Below, piece after piece: positions 24,845 to 33,230 of a DNA stretch of 64,000 nucleotides (the stretch's first letter is position 1; every line of letters begins with the position of its first letter). The notes below the pieces were generated by a model. The model saw nothing but the letters and a program-made list of their open reading frames with translations. It was not told where the DNA came from and ran no database searches. Made by a program: the position numbers and the translations under genes. The DNA is from Paraburkholderia xenovorans LB400. GTDB taxonomy: Bacteria > Pseudomonadota > Gammaproteobacteria > Burkholderiales > Burkholderiaceae. The stretch covers positions 868,001 to 932,000 of the forward strand of contig NC_007952.1 in NCBI RefSeq assembly GCF_000013645.1. Reading direction: 5' to 3'.

Positions 24845-25995
24845 GTAAACACCAGAACGATAACCCGCGCGTGCCTCATGAAGCAGCGCCGCTACGCGTG
24901 CTGCACGTGGGACCAGGACAAGGTCAGCGCGGCGGCATTGCATCTGTTCTCGCTGAACTGAGTGCGCAACGGGCGCGGTTTCGGGATGCGGGCGTTGTTG
25001 TGGCCATCTTCGAAACACATGGCTTCCAGAGCATGAGATCGCTACTGTGCTTTCCACTGGTCGATATTCCGCGCTTTCTATTTGCGGTGCTCAAAGGCGT
25101 TGATCTGATTCATTTCCATGTGTCGGTCCGCGGTTCTTTCTACCGGAAATTCCTGTTGTATCTTCTTGCGCGGCTTTTCGGCAAGAGAACGATTTTTCAT
25201 CTACATGCGGGTAACTTCCAGGATTTCTGGGCGAGTAATGGACCGACTACTCGCAAAGCGGTGTCGCGCTTCATTCGCGGAGCGGACGCTGTGGTGGCTG
25301 TGTCATCGGCAATTGCATCGGAGCTCCAGGGTCATCAAGGCGTTACGCGCAATCTGTATGTGATCGGGAATACGGCTTATAGCGCCGAGTTGGCAGCCGG
25401 CGCGGCTTTGCGCGACTCCTCAGGCGGGAAGCGCGTGGACATGACGCCATATGTCGCCTTTGCCGGTAGATTCACGGAAGGCAAGGGGCTCGACGAGTTG
25501 CTGAGGGCCGTTGCGGCGCTGAATCGGCGGGGCCTTAAGGTTCAGTTGCGGCTAGCCGGTGCCGGCGATATGGATAGGTGGACTCGCGCAGCGATCGAAT
25601 ACGGCGTGAGCGACCAGGTCCGCTTTGTCGGCTGGCTGCAGGGCGACGCAAAACTCGAGTTCTATCGCGACGCGGCCGTATTCTGCATGCCGAGTCATTT
25701 TGAGGCATTCGGCATCTCGACACTTGAGGCGATGTTTATCGGGCGTCCCGTGATTGGCACGCGCGTCGGCGGATTCCTCGACCTGGTCGAGGAGGGCGTG
25801 ACGGGCTATCTCGTCCGCTGCGGCGACTCGCACGGACTTGCGGAAAGAATCCGGCATCTGGTGGAACGTCCCGAACTTGCCCATGAGATGGGACGGCAAG
25901 CGGTATCAAGAGCCTTGAGCCGTTATTCGGTTGACGCGATTGTCAGTCAGTATGCTCGTTGTTATCGGCAAGTGAACGGATCCAGGGGAGCGTGA
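24841..25995 (+). CDS. Glycosyltransferase family 4
   Basis: A 384-residue GT-B enzyme. The N-terminal domain begins LRVLHVGPGQGQRGGIASVL with HFHVSVRGSFYRKFLLYLLA; the C-terminal Glycos_transf_1 domain has FAGRFTEGKGLDELLRAV, VRFVGWLQGD and the nucleotide-sugar EX7E region MPSHFEAFGISTLEAMFIGRP. It adds one sugar to the growing lipid-linked unit on the cytoplasmic face. GGCGGAG precedes the ATG, which overlaps the wzy stop. Confidence 0.92.
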   Translation: MSKHQNDNPRVPHEAAPLRVLHVGPGQGQRGGIASVLAELSAQRARFRDAGVVVAIFETHGFQSMRSLLCFPLVDIPRFLFAVLKGVDLIHFHVSVRGSFYRKFLLYLLARLFGKRTIFHLHAGNFQDFWASNGPTTRKAVSRFIRGADAVVAVSSAIASELQGHQGVTRNLYVIGNTAYSAELAAGAALRDSSGGKRVDMTPYVAFAGRFTEGKGLDELLRAVAALNRRGLKVQLRLAGAGDMDRWTRAAIEYGVSDQVRFVGWLQGDAKLEFYRDAAVFCMPSHFEAFGISTLEAMFIGRPVIGTRVGGFLDLVEEGVTGYLVRCGDSHGLAERIRHLVERPELAHEMGRQAVSRALSRYSVDAIVSQYARCYRQVNGSRGA

Positions 25996-26000
25996 CTTAT

Positions 26001-26804
26001 ATGAGGAAGAGATGGACCTATCGATTGGCGCTAATTTGTCTTTTAGGAACCTTAAGTATTGCTCGTGCTCAGGATATCGGGGTCGCCTGGACCGATCCGC
26101 AACTGACTGCGTTGGCGAGCACGTATGACAAGGTGTTCTCGACCGCGTGGAGCGGCGGTATTGATGCAGGCATCGGCGTTCAGGCAAATCCCGGCGATAT
26201 CACCGTGGTCGACGATCCAGTGGTCGCCGGACGGAAGGCTGTACGCGTTCATATGATCCAGTCCGAAGACTTTTCGAAGATCGCGAACGGTGTGCCTCGC
26301 GCCGAGTTGATCTTTCCGAAAGCAGTGACTTTTTCGCAAGGCCCCGATTATCTGATCAGATGGAGCACGTTGATACCTGTTGGATTTACGTTCGACACCA
26401 AACAGGCGGTGATCATTACTCAGGTACACCAGGGGGATTGGACGGGCGGCCCGACAATCGCGCTCAGTTTGCAAGGTCAGCAGTACGCCGTTTCCGAGCG
26501 AGGAGGGGCGAATACCGCGACTGTCTCGGCGGGCAAATGGCTGTGCTGCGCCGACGTTGACAAGGGCAAGTGGGTCGACTGGTCGCTGCGCTATGTTGCC
26601 GACGATTCCGGTCACCACGCTTCGACACAGTTGTGGAAGGACGGACGTCTGGTGTTCGCGTCGCAAGGAGTACCGAACGCCTATATAGGCGTACAGGACG
26701 CGTATCTGAAAGTGGGGCTGTACAAGTCTGGCTGGAAGAGTTCTGCGTCAGACGTCAGCGCGATCACGTTGTTTTTTGGGCCGGTCTCGGTGTCGAAGAA
26801 ATAG
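26001..26804 (+). CDS. Secreted polysaccharide lyase-like protein (heparin-lyase-I fold)
   Basis: A 267-residue protein with a Sec signal peptide (MRKRWTYRLALICLLGTLSIARA, cleavage before QD) and a beta-jelly-roll pattern like the polysaccharide-lyase family that includes alginate and heparin lyases (GVPRAELIF, YLIRWSTLIP, TQVHQGD, WVDWSLRYVADDSG, VGLYKSGWK). Such enzymes sit in the periplasm beside the export machine and trim or clear polymer, as AlgL does for alginate. The ATG at 26001 follows GGGGAG by ten bases, just after the GT4 gene. Catalytic residues are not identified with confidence; it might also be a carbohydrate-binding protein without activity. Confidence 0.78.
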   Translation: MRKRWTYRLALICLLGTLSIARAQDIGVAWTDPQLTALASTYDKVFSTAWSGGIDAGIGVQANPGDITVVDDPVVAGRKAVRVHMIQSEDFSKIANGVPRAELIFPKAVTFSQGPDYLIRWSTLIPVGFTFDTKQAVIITQVHQGDWTGGPTIALSLQGQQYAVSERGGANTATVSAGKWLCCADVDKGKWVDWSLRYVADDSGHHASTQLWKDGRLVFASQGVPNAYIGVQDAYLKVGLYKSGWKSSASDVSAITLFFGPVSVSKK

Positions 26805-26863
26805 AGGCTGCATCCTAGACAAGCTATTCACGGTCGGTGTCATGGAACTAACAGAGTGGTGTT

Positions 26864-27598
26864 ATGAAGCGTATTGAAGTATTCGGATGTCCGATGGATG
26901 CAGCGACAATGGATGAAACGGTCGCCACGATCATGACTCGCGTCGATGCAGGCCGGTTCACCCAGCATGTCGTGGTCAATGTGGCGAAACTTGTGCACAT
27001 GCAGGCCGACAAGGAACTGGCAAAGTCGGTGCAGGATTGCGATCTGATCAGTATCGACGGGATGGGTGTGATCTGGGCGGCGCGAATGCTTGGTCATGCG
27101 GTGCCCGAACGCGTTGCCGGCGTCGATCTATTCGACCGCTTGCTGGCGGAGGCGGCGAGGCTTGGGCTTCCAGTATATCTGCTTGGCGCGACCGATGAGG
27201 TAGTCACACGCGTCGCCACGATATGCACAGCCCGCTATTCCGGTCTGCAAGTCGCCGGATACCACCACGGTTATTTCGGCGATGATCAGCAATCCGTTGT
27301 CGACCGGATCCGCGAGTCAGGCGCGCGACTGCTGTTCGTGGCGATTACCTCGCCCACCAAGGAGAATTTTATCAACCGCTGGCAGGCTGCGCTCGGTGTC
27401 GATTTCGTAATGGGGGTTGGCGGAACGTTCGATGTCGTGGCCGGTAAAGTCAGCCGCGCCCCTCGCTGGATGCAAAGGTCCGGTCTGGAATGGTTCTTCC
27501 GTGTCCTGCAGGAACCACGTCGTATGTGGCGCCGCTATCTGGTCACGAATAGCAAGTTCGCACTAATGCTGGGTAAGGCGCTGATCGTTCAGCGGTAG
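26864..27598 (+). CDS. WecG/TagA/CpsF-family glycosyltransferase (GT26)
   Basis: The 244-residue protein carries the GT26 hallmarks: VVNVAKLVHMQADKELAKSV, ISIDGMGVIWAARMLG, ERVAGVDLFDRLL, VYLLGATDEVV and the GVGGTFDVVAGKVSRAPRWM block followed by LEWFFRVLQEPRRMWRRYL. Family members transfer ManNAc or ManNAcA (TagA, WecG) or glucose (CpsF-like) to a lipid-linked sugar at the membrane surface. The presence of wecC in the same cluster favours ManNAcA as the donor. It is 59 bases beyond the lyase-like gene. Confidence 0.9.
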   Translation: MKRIEVFGCPMDAATMDETVATIMTRVDAGRFTQHVVVNVAKLVHMQADKELAKSVQDCDLISIDGMGVIWAARMLGHAVPERVAGVDLFDRLLAEAARLGLPVYLLGATDEVVTRVATICTARYSGLQVAGYHHGYFGDDQQSVVDRIRESGARLLFVAITSPTKENFINRWQAALGVDFVMGVGGTFDVVAGKVSRAPRWMQRSGLEWFFRVLQEPRRMWRRYLVTNSKFALMLGKALIVQR

Positions 27599-27642
27599 CC
27601 AGAGTAAGGCAGTTGCACGGACTATAAAAAGGGAAGTTTTTC

Positions 27643-28053
27643 ATGCTGTACATTTATCGCATTGCGCATTTGCTTCATCGGTTGCACGTGCCTTTTTTGC
27701 CTTGGGCGTTGAAGGTCTTTAACCGTGTGGTCTTTTCCGTATCCTTGCCACCATCGGTAATAGTGGGGCGCAACGTGGTATTCGGCTATCAGGGGCTCGG
27801 TATCGTAGTGCACCGGCATGCGGTGCTGGGTAGCGATATCGTCATCGCACCCAACGTGGTAATTGGGGGCCGCGGCCAGCCGGGGGCGCCGATAATCGAA
27901 GACAACGTTCTGATCGGCGCGGGCGCATGCATTCTGGGGCCGGTAACGATCGGGCGGAACGTGAAGATCGGTGCGAACGCCGTGGTCACGTTCGACGTGC
28001 CGCCGAATGTAACGGTGGCAGGCGTCCCTGCTCGAATCGTCAAGCTGCGGTAG
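27643..28053 (+). CDS. Hexapeptide-repeat acyltransferase (serine acetyltransferase-like)
   Basis: A 136-residue left-handed beta-helix protein with [LIV]-G-x4 repeats (IVVHRHAVLGSDIVIAPNVVIGG, NVLIGAGACILGPVTIGRNVKIGANAVV) and the usual C-terminal VAGVPARIV. It has a short helical N-terminus like small serine acetyltransferases. In polysaccharide clusters such proteins acetylate sugars. AAGGGAAG precedes the ATG. It is the last gene of the cluster before the convergent LysE gene. Confidence 0.85.
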   Translation: MLYIYRIAHLLHRLHVPFLPWALKVFNRVVFSVSLPPSVIVGRNVVFGYQGLGIVVHRHAVLGSDIVIAPNVVIGGRGQPGAPIIEDNVLIGAGACILGPVTIGRNVKIGANAVVTFDVPPNVTVAGVPARIVKLR

Positions 28054-28097
28054 GGCGGTTGAGTGCCTGCTTGGGGATGCTCACCCCCGCCCAACCA

Positions 28098-28736
28098 TCA
28101 AAACCCCACCCCAATCGCCGCCAGAAAACCCCCACAGCAGCGATTAAACCACCGCCGCAACCGTGCGCGCGCCAGCCATTTCCCGAGATACATCCCCGCC
28201 CGCGAATACAGCGCGATAGCAAACCACTCCAGCACCAGAAAACTGATGCCCAGCACGGCGAATTGCGGCAGCATCGGTTTGGCGATATTGACGAACTGCG
28301 GCAGGAACGCGGTGAATACCAGAATCGCCTTCGGATTGCCGGCGGCCACGAGGAATTCCCGCCGGGCGATCCGCGCAAGCGAGACATCGTGCTGCTGGGT
28401 CGTATCGAACGTGGGCGCGTCGCTGCGCCACAACTGGATGGCGAGCCAGATCAGATAGGCCGCGCCGGCCAGCTTGATCGCAAGAAAGAACCACTCGGAC
28501 GCGTGCAGCACAACTGCAAGGCCGGTTGCGGCAAGCACGAGCATCGCGGCGAATGCGACCAGGTGGCCCGTGCCGCCGACGAACGCAATGATGAAACCAT
28601 GAAGCGCAGCCACATTGATCGACAGCAGATTATTGGGCCCGGGCACGAGATTGATCGCGAAGCAGCAGAGCAGAAAGAACAGCCAGGCGGTGATGAACAT
28701 GACGGCTCGCGCCGTGAATGGATGTTGGAGATCCAT
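28098..28736 (-). CDS. LysE/RhtB-family amino-acid exporter
   Basis: A roughly 212-residue, six-helix inner-membrane protein. The LysE signature is seen at FFLLCCFAINLVPGPNNLLSINVAALHGF, with GAAYLIWLAIQLWR and AGNPKAILVFTAFLPQFV later. It exports amino acids or their derivatives. The start is uncertain: ATGs at 28766, 28736 and 28700 are in frame and none has a clear ribosome site; 28736 gives a short polar lead, 28700 the most usual family length. It converges with the exopolysaccharide cluster. Confidence 0.85.
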   Translation of the reverse strand: MDLQHPFTARAVMFITAWLFFLLCCFAINLVPGPNNLLSINVAALHGFIIAFVGGTGHLVAFAAMLVLAATGLAVVLHASEWFFLAIKLAGAAYLIWLAIQLWRSDAPTFDTTQQHDVSLARIARREFLVAAGNPKAILVFTAFLPQFVNIAKPMLPQFAVLGISFLVLEWFAIALYSRAGMYLGKWLARARLRRWFNRCCGGFLAAIGVGF

Positions 28737-28816
28737 CGCCCGGCAAGACGGCGGCCCGCGCGACATCCTTCAACTCATTGTAGCGAAACCGGTCCTGAGC
28801 CACGCGGCCGGCGCCT

Positions 28817-29488
28817 TCAATTCACTGCTTTGACAAAGCCCGGGTCGCCGATCAGCGCGTCGACGCTCAGCTTGACTGTGTCTTCAATGGCGATGGTGTT
28901 ATTGGTGAATTTGGGGGATTTCTGTTTGACCGTTTTGGTGGTTGAAAACACAACCTTCTGAGTTGTAGCATCAGTCACCACATAGCGCATTTTCAGCGTC
29001 CAGAACGCTGTGGAGCGCGTGTCGTCTACCGTGAATTTTTCAATGCTGCCGCTGAGAATCCGTTTGCCCGTATCGAGATGAAAGCCCGCGATCTTCAGGC
29101 TGTTCACAATGCCGTTGCGTACCGTTTCATTGATATCGTCTTTGAGCACGATGCCCGTCATCGCCGTGTTTTCGATGCGGTTCGGCGAGACCTGCCCATT
29201 GCGAGCCGGCATGTAGGGGAAGTCACGGGCAGGCGCGACACTGAGCCAGCCAGTTGGGTGCGCCGCGGCGCGCGGCGCGCTATTCAGCCCGAACCACGAC
29301 CATGAGCAGGCGGACAGCATGAGCGGCAGCGCGATCGTGCTGCATCCCTTGAGCACGGTCGTTGCCAGGGGGGAGTGAGTGGGACTGAGCGATTGCGGCA
29401 GAGACGCGCCCCGATGCGGCGACTCAGGCGCTGTGCTGGAAAAAGCGGCGGTCGAAGTCAGAGGAGTTGCCCTTTTAAATTGAGTCAT
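28817..29488 (-). CDS. Putative lipoprotein of unknown function
   Basis: The frame gives 223 residues with a lipobox LMLSAC after a hydrophobic segment (LKGCSTIALPLMLSAC), so the mature part would be lipid-anchored. The mature domain is mixed alpha/beta, with ETVRNGIVNSLKIAGFHLD, RSTAFWTLKMRYVVTD, VVFSTTKTVKQK and IEDTVKLSVDALI. The pattern recalls small outer-membrane lipoproteins of the YajG/DUF4136 kind, but I cannot assign a family. The N-terminal 40 residues before the signal are unusually long, so the true start may be an internal GTG closer to the lipobox. Confidence 0.65.
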   Translation of the reverse strand: MTQFKRATPLTSTAAFSSTAPESPHRGASLPQSLSPTHSPLATTVLKGCSTIALPLMLSACSWSWFGLNSAPRAAAHPTGWLSVAPARDFPYMPARNGQVSPNRIENTAMTGIVLKDDINETVRNGIVNSLKIAGFHLDTGKRILSGSIEKFTVDDTRSTAFWTLKMRYVVTDATTQKVVFSTTKTVKQKSPKFTNNTIAIEDTVKLSVDALIGDPGFVKAVN

Positions 29489-29830
29489 TCCGGGGAATAA
29501 CCGACATGGTAACAGCGGCCCCGGCCCGCGCGTCTCTTAATGAGGTCGCGGCCCGGATTCACGGAGGTTTCATACGGATGTGCTCATCATAACCAGCAAG
29601 CGCTGCAATGGACACTGCGTCGATAGAGGATGGCTGCTACGCATCAAGCCGCGCCGCGCCAGATCGATACGGCAGTCGTTATCTCACGACAATAACCGGC
29701 GCGCATGAAAACCGTTCGCGCGGGACACACACGGGGCCTGCTCGAGTGGCCGGGAAAGTATTAAGGATGACATATCAAATGATCGGGCGGTCCTTGCGCG
29801 AATGCGAGAGGAGGGACGCGCCCCGCGCCA
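29489..29830. other. Intergenic region, nothing recognised
   Basis: This 342-base gap between the lipoprotein and YigZ-family genes, both on the minus strand, contains no supported gene, repeat or RNA. The first part probably carries the lipoprotein promoter. Confidence 0.5.
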
Positions 29831-30415
29831 TCAGAAGAACCCGGCTTTCCCCTGCGTCATATCCACCAGCGCTCGCTGAGCCGCATCCACCGCATTGACG
29901 GGCAAGCGGATCGTCATCTTCACCAGCATCGCGTAGGCGCTGTCCGCAAGCGTATAGCCTTCGGCATCGATCCATCGGCGCACTTTCGCCTCATCGGCAT
30001 AGCTCACTTCGACGGTCAGCGAAACCTGAGCGATCCGTTCGACGCGCGGCGCATCCAGCAAAGCCGAAGCGATCGCATCCGTGTACGCGCGAACGAGACC
30101 GCCGGCGCCGAGCTTCACGCCGCCGTAGTAGCGCACGACGGCGGCTAGCACGCCGTCCAGGTCGTGATGCCGCAGCACTTCGAGAATCGGCCGGCCGGCG
30201 GTGCCGGAGGGCTCGCCGTCGTCGGACATGCCGGACTGGCCGCCCGCCAGCAGCGCCCAGCAGACGTGCGTCGCGGCGGGATGCTCGTCGCGCAGACGCC
30301 GCAATTCGGCCATCGCGGCGTCGCGATCGGCGACCGGTATTGCATATGCAATGAATCGGCTCTTGCGAATTTCGAGTTCCGCGCTCAATGGCGCGGGCAG
30401 GGTATAAGTGGGCAA
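29831..30415 (-). CDS. YigZ/IMPACT family protein
   Basis: A 194-residue protein of the UPF0029/IMPACT family: ELEIRKSRFIAYAIPV, HVCWALLAGG, SDDGEPSGTAGRPILEVL, and AVVRYYGGVKLGAGGLVRAY are the conserved blocks of the N-terminal domain, followed by the ferredoxin-like DUF1949 domain. Bacterial members are linked to translation or stress control, with no settled activity. I take a TTG at 30415 as the start because it gives MPTYTLPAPL, the usual beginning of the family; the frame upstream to 30646 lacks any domain and overlaps other sequence. No strong ribosome site is visible. Confidence 0.85.
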   Translation of the reverse strand: MPTYTLPAPLSAELEIRKSRFIAYAIPVADRDAAMAELRRLRDEHPAATHVCWALLAGGQSGMSDDGEPSGTAGRPILEVLRHHDLDGVLAAVVRYYGGVKLGAGGLVRAYTDAIASALLDAPRVERIAQVSLTVEVSYADEAKVRRWIDAEGYTLADSAYAMLVKMTIRLPVNAVDAAQRALVDMTQGKAGFF

Positions 30416-30655
30416 GGCGAAGACTTCGGTGAATGAAAAATGCGGGCCGCGTGCGGCGCCGTGCCCGTCATGGTAACGGATCGGCGCCCGCTGATGGCTC
30501 TGGCGTGGCGGCGCATGCGTGCCTTGAGCGCCGTGATTCTCGGTGCGATGGCTATTGTCCGCCACGCTTCGATGAAACCGCGCGCATTCGTCTACAATCT
30601 TTCGCTGAACGCGCGCGCCCGTCCGCGAAACCCAGCGCGTCATCAAGGAGACAGC

Positions 30656-31282
30656 ATGCTCGATCTACCCACGTTAGGGACTTTCGTTGCCGTTGTACTC
30701 GGGCTTTTTCTGATTCCGGGTCCGGCTGTGCTGCTGGTTTTAACGCGTACGGTGCATGGCGGCCGTAAGGCCGGCATTCTCACGGGGCTCGGTATCGCAG
30801 TGGGTGATTTCATTCATACACTGGGCGCATCGGTCGGCCTCTCGGCGCTGCTGATGACTTCCGCGCTGGCCTTCAACGCGGTGAAGTTCGTCGGCGCGGC
30901 CTACCTCGTCTATCTGGGCATTCGCGCGTTGCGCGAGAAGCCGGCGAGCGCGCACATGCCGGCCGTGGCGCCGGTATCGGCCGCGAAGGCTTTCTTTCAG
31001 GCCATTCCCGCCGAAGTGCTGAACCCGAAGACTGCGCTGTTTTTTCTCGCGTTCCTGCCGCAGTTCGTTCATCCCGAACACGGTTCCACGTTCTTGCAGT
31101 TCACCACGCTCGGGCTGATCTTTGTGGGCATGAGTGCGCTTTATACGACGCTGATCGTGCTGACCATTCGCCCGCTGGGTAAACTCGTCAAGCGTTTGAC
31201 ATGGCTGACGCGCTGGCAGAACAGGATCATCGGCGTGCTGTTCATTTCGCTCGGCCTGCGTGTAGCGACGCAAACGCGTTGA
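30656..31282 (+). CDS. LysE/RhtB-family amino-acid exporter
   Basis: A 208-residue, six-helix protein with the LysE signature LGLFLIPGPAVLLVLTRTVHGGRKAGILTGLGIAVGDF, YLVYLGIRALRE and the AEVLNPKTALFFLAFLPQFV block. It exports homoserine, threonine or related amino acids from the cell. The start at 30656 follows AAGGAGA; the longer upstream frame has no site. It is only distantly similar to the LysE gene at 28098. No regulator is adjacent. Confidence 0.9.
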   Translation: MLDLPTLGTFVAVVLGLFLIPGPAVLLVLTRTVHGGRKAGILTGLGIAVGDFIHTLGASVGLSALLMTSALAFNAVKFVGAAYLVYLGIRALREKPASAHMPAVAPVSAAKAFFQAIPAEVLNPKTALFFLAFLPQFVHPEHGSTFLQFTTLGLIFVGMSALYTTLIVLTIRPLGKLVKRLTWLTRWQNRIIGVLFISLGLRVATQTR

Positions 31283-31337
31283 GCGATCCGCGCACGTTTC
31301 TCTCTGTCACAGCGCAAGTAGCGCGAGCGTGCTCCGG

Positions 31338-31706
31338 TTAGATATTGCGGCGCTGCCTTCTGAGACGGCCTTCGCGCGCATATTCCATCTGGCTTTCGGT
31401 GCGCACCGCGAGCCTTTCCTGTTGGGCGCGGCTCATTTGCCGCGTATCGTCGATGTCACCGACACGCAGCACTTCCTGGGCGATCCTGATGCGCAGCGTC
31501 ATCAGCGGTTCGCCGCGTTCAACCAGCGTGCGGTCCGCCGCGCGCGCCTGCTGGACGCCGCAGTCGATCAGGTTGCGCAGTTCCAGCAACGTGAGCCGCT
31601 GCCGCTGGATTTCGAGGATGAGCCGCTGAATGGCCTGCTCGTCGCGGGTGCGCCACCAGGCGCGCAGTTCGGCGAGCGTGGGAGGTTCGAAGGGTGGAAG
31701 GCGCAT
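31338..31706 (-). CDS. Small SOS-box-controlled protein of unknown function
   Basis: A 122-residue, Arg/Glu/Gln-rich protein, probably almost wholly helical: LAELRAWWRTRDEQAIQRLI, LEIQRQRLTLLELRNLIDCG, and a C-terminal half with DDTRQMSRAQQERLAVRTES. A single cysteine occurs near residue 49. I do not recognise the family. A perfectly palindromic-ended LexA box lies 18-33 bases upstream of the ATG, where it would cover the promoter, so induction by DNA damage is expected. The charge pattern suits a nucleic-acid or protein-binding coiled-coil, but no function can be given. Confidence 0.7.
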   Translation of the reverse strand: MRLPPFEPPTLAELRAWWRTRDEQAIQRLILEIQRQRLTLLELRNLIDCGVQQARAADRTLVERGEPLMTLRIRIAQEVLRVGDIDDTRQMSRAQQERLAVRTESQMEYAREGRLRRQRRNI

Positions 31707-31723
31707 TGCTCAGACGAAAAGTA

Positions 31724-31739
31724 CTGTATATATGTACAG
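31724..31739. promoter_or_regulatory. LexA (SOS) box
   Basis: CTGTATATATGTACAG matches the proteobacterial LexA consensus CTGT-N8-ACAG with an alternating TA core. It lies directly upstream of the minus-strand gene starting at 31706. A closely related box stands at 47580. Confidence 0.85.
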
Positions 31740-31816
31740 TATATCCCGTCTTTTTACGGAACCGCCTGGAGCGCGTTCGCGGGCTCACCACCTGCGCCGG
31801 AGTCGGTCCGATTGGC

Positions 31817-31900
31817 TCAGCACAGCGCGAGCATGATGGACGTCGAAACCACGATGATGAAAAGACACGTGGCGGTGAGAATGTCGTAGGGATAGCGCAT
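31817..31900 (-). CDS. Possible 27-residue single-helix membrane peptide
   Basis: An ATG at 31900 opens a 27-codon frame, MRYPYDILTA followed by a hydrophobic helix TCLFIIVVSTSIMLALC. It has the make-up of a small membrane protein, with aromatic residues at one end. There is no good Shine-Dalgarno sequence. It lies beyond the LexA box on the same strand as the SOS-controlled gene, which starts 111 bases downstream of its stop. It could be chance. Confidence 0.3.
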   Translation of the reverse strand: MRYPYDILTATCLFIIVVSTSIMLALC

Positions 31901-32031
31901 GATGTGTGACCATCTGACGTGGCGGAGCGAAGAGCCATCATAGGGACAAGCGCATCACGCGACTGTTAAGCTTTGCAAGACGCAGCGCATTGGCGGTCGC
32001 CATGTGCCTGCATACGACTGGAGAGGCAAAC

Positions 32032-32670
32032 ATGAGCGACGCCGCGGCCTGCGCAAGCACAGGTGTGCCGGAAATCGAATTCTGGTTCGACTTCGGCAGC
32101 AACTACAGCTACCTCAGCGTCATGCGTATAGAAGCTCTGGCTGCACAGCGAGGCGTGCGGATTCGCTGGCGTCCGTTCTTGCTGGGACCTGTTTTTCGCG
32201 GGCTCGGTTTCGACAATTCGCCGTTCGTGCTGCAGAAGGAGAAGGGCGCGTATGTGTGGAAGGACATGGAGCGGCAATGCCGCAAATATGGCATTGCGCT
32301 GAAGCGTCCCACCACGTTTCCACGTGCCGCGCTTCTCGCCACGCGCGTGGCGTTGCTCGGCGCGGATCGCGAATGGATGGCGGCCTATTGCCGCGCGATC
32401 ATGCAACTGAACTTCGCGCATGACCGCGATATCGGTTCGCTGGAGGTGGTGAGCGAGGCGCTCGGCGAATTGGGTTTGCCCGCGCAGCAGATCATCACCG
32501 AGGCGCAAAGCGACGCGAACAAACTGCGCTTGCGTGAACAGACCGCGGCGGCTGCGAGCCGGGGCATTTTCGGCGCACCGACATTTTTCGTGGGCGATGA
32601 AATGTTCTGGGGCAACGACCGGCTGGACGATGCATTGGACTACTGTGTATCGATTGCGACAGGCGCCTAG
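32032..32670 (+). CDS. DsbA-family isomerase (2-hydroxychromene-2-carboxylate isomerase-like)
   Basis: The 212-residue protein has the thioredoxin-like DsbA/HCCA isomerase fold: EIEFWFDFGSNYSYLSVMRIEALA at the N-terminus, IRWRPFLLGPVF, and the C-terminal ASRGIFGAPTFFVGDEMFWGNDRL. The N-terminal serine replaces the DsbA cysteine pair, as in kappa-class GSTs and HCCA isomerases, so it is a glutathione-dependent isomerase or transferase rather than a disulfide oxidase. The ATG at 32032 follows GGAGAGG. It stands alone; no naphthalene-type catabolic genes are near. Confidence 0.88.
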   Translation: MSDAAACASTGVPEIEFWFDFGSNYSYLSVMRIEALAAQRGVRIRWRPFLLGPVFRGLGFDNSPFVLQKEKGAYVWKDMERQCRKYGIALKRPTTFPRAALLATRVALLGADREWMAAYCRAIMQLNFAHDRDIGSLEVVSEALGELGLPAQQIITEAQSDANKLRLREQTAAAASRGIFGAPTFFVGDEMFWGNDRLDDALDYCVSIATGA

Positions 32671-32717
32671 CGCGATCAAATGCGCCGCATGCAACCGGGG
32701 CGCTTTCTTTCGTGTTG

Positions 32718-32975
32718 CTACTCGTCGCTCTGCTGGCAGAAGCGCCGGCCCGGAACATGCGAGACGACAGCCTGAGCGATTTCAAGCGGCGTGCTTTCGG
32801 CGGGAACCACGCGGCGACTCGATTCGGGCGTGTGCTTCATGGTCCACTCGACGAGCCGGTACGAACGTCCCCAAGGATGCTGCAGCGGGTCCGAGATCTT
32901 GCATGAGTGGATCTGCCGGACCCATTCGTTGTCGGGCATGGCGCGCAGATGCTTGAATACCGTCTCTTCATCCAT
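32718..32975 (-). CDS. Small hypothetical protein
   Basis: An 85-residue frame preceded by AAGGAGT at ideal distance. The product is soluble and has no signal peptide. It begins MDEETVFKHLRAMPDNEWVR and contains paired Trp-rich segments (HPWGRSYRLVEWTMKH). I do not recognise the family. It converges with the isomerase gene at 32032, ending 47 bases beyond it. Confidence 0.65.
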   Translation of the reverse strand: MDEETVFKHLRAMPDNEWVRQIHSCKISDPLQHPWGRSYRLVEWTMKHTPESSRRVVPAESTPLEIAQAVVSHVPGRRFCQQSDE

Positions 32976-33230
32976 GATTTGACTCCTTCTTCGCGGGCCT
33001 GCAGCCCGTCTTCTGGCGCGTCGTCGACACCCCGGAGAAAAAGCGCCGCCGATGTTCTGGCGGCTTCAACAGGGGATGTTGTGCCTCATGGTTACAGCAA
33101 AGAATTAAGCGAGACTTAAGATCGCGCAAAAGCGTAGGCGGCGCGCACCCTCAAGCCCTCGCGAAATTGGCCGTTATCAGAGTGGTTGGGGCCGCCAACC
33201 CCGCTCGGCCTTCGGGCTGCACCTCATAAC

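Noticed and set aside
30440..30655. N-terminal extension of the LysE gene at 30656
   Set aside because: The extra residues are Arg-rich and out of family, while AAGGAGA is placed for the ATG at 30656.
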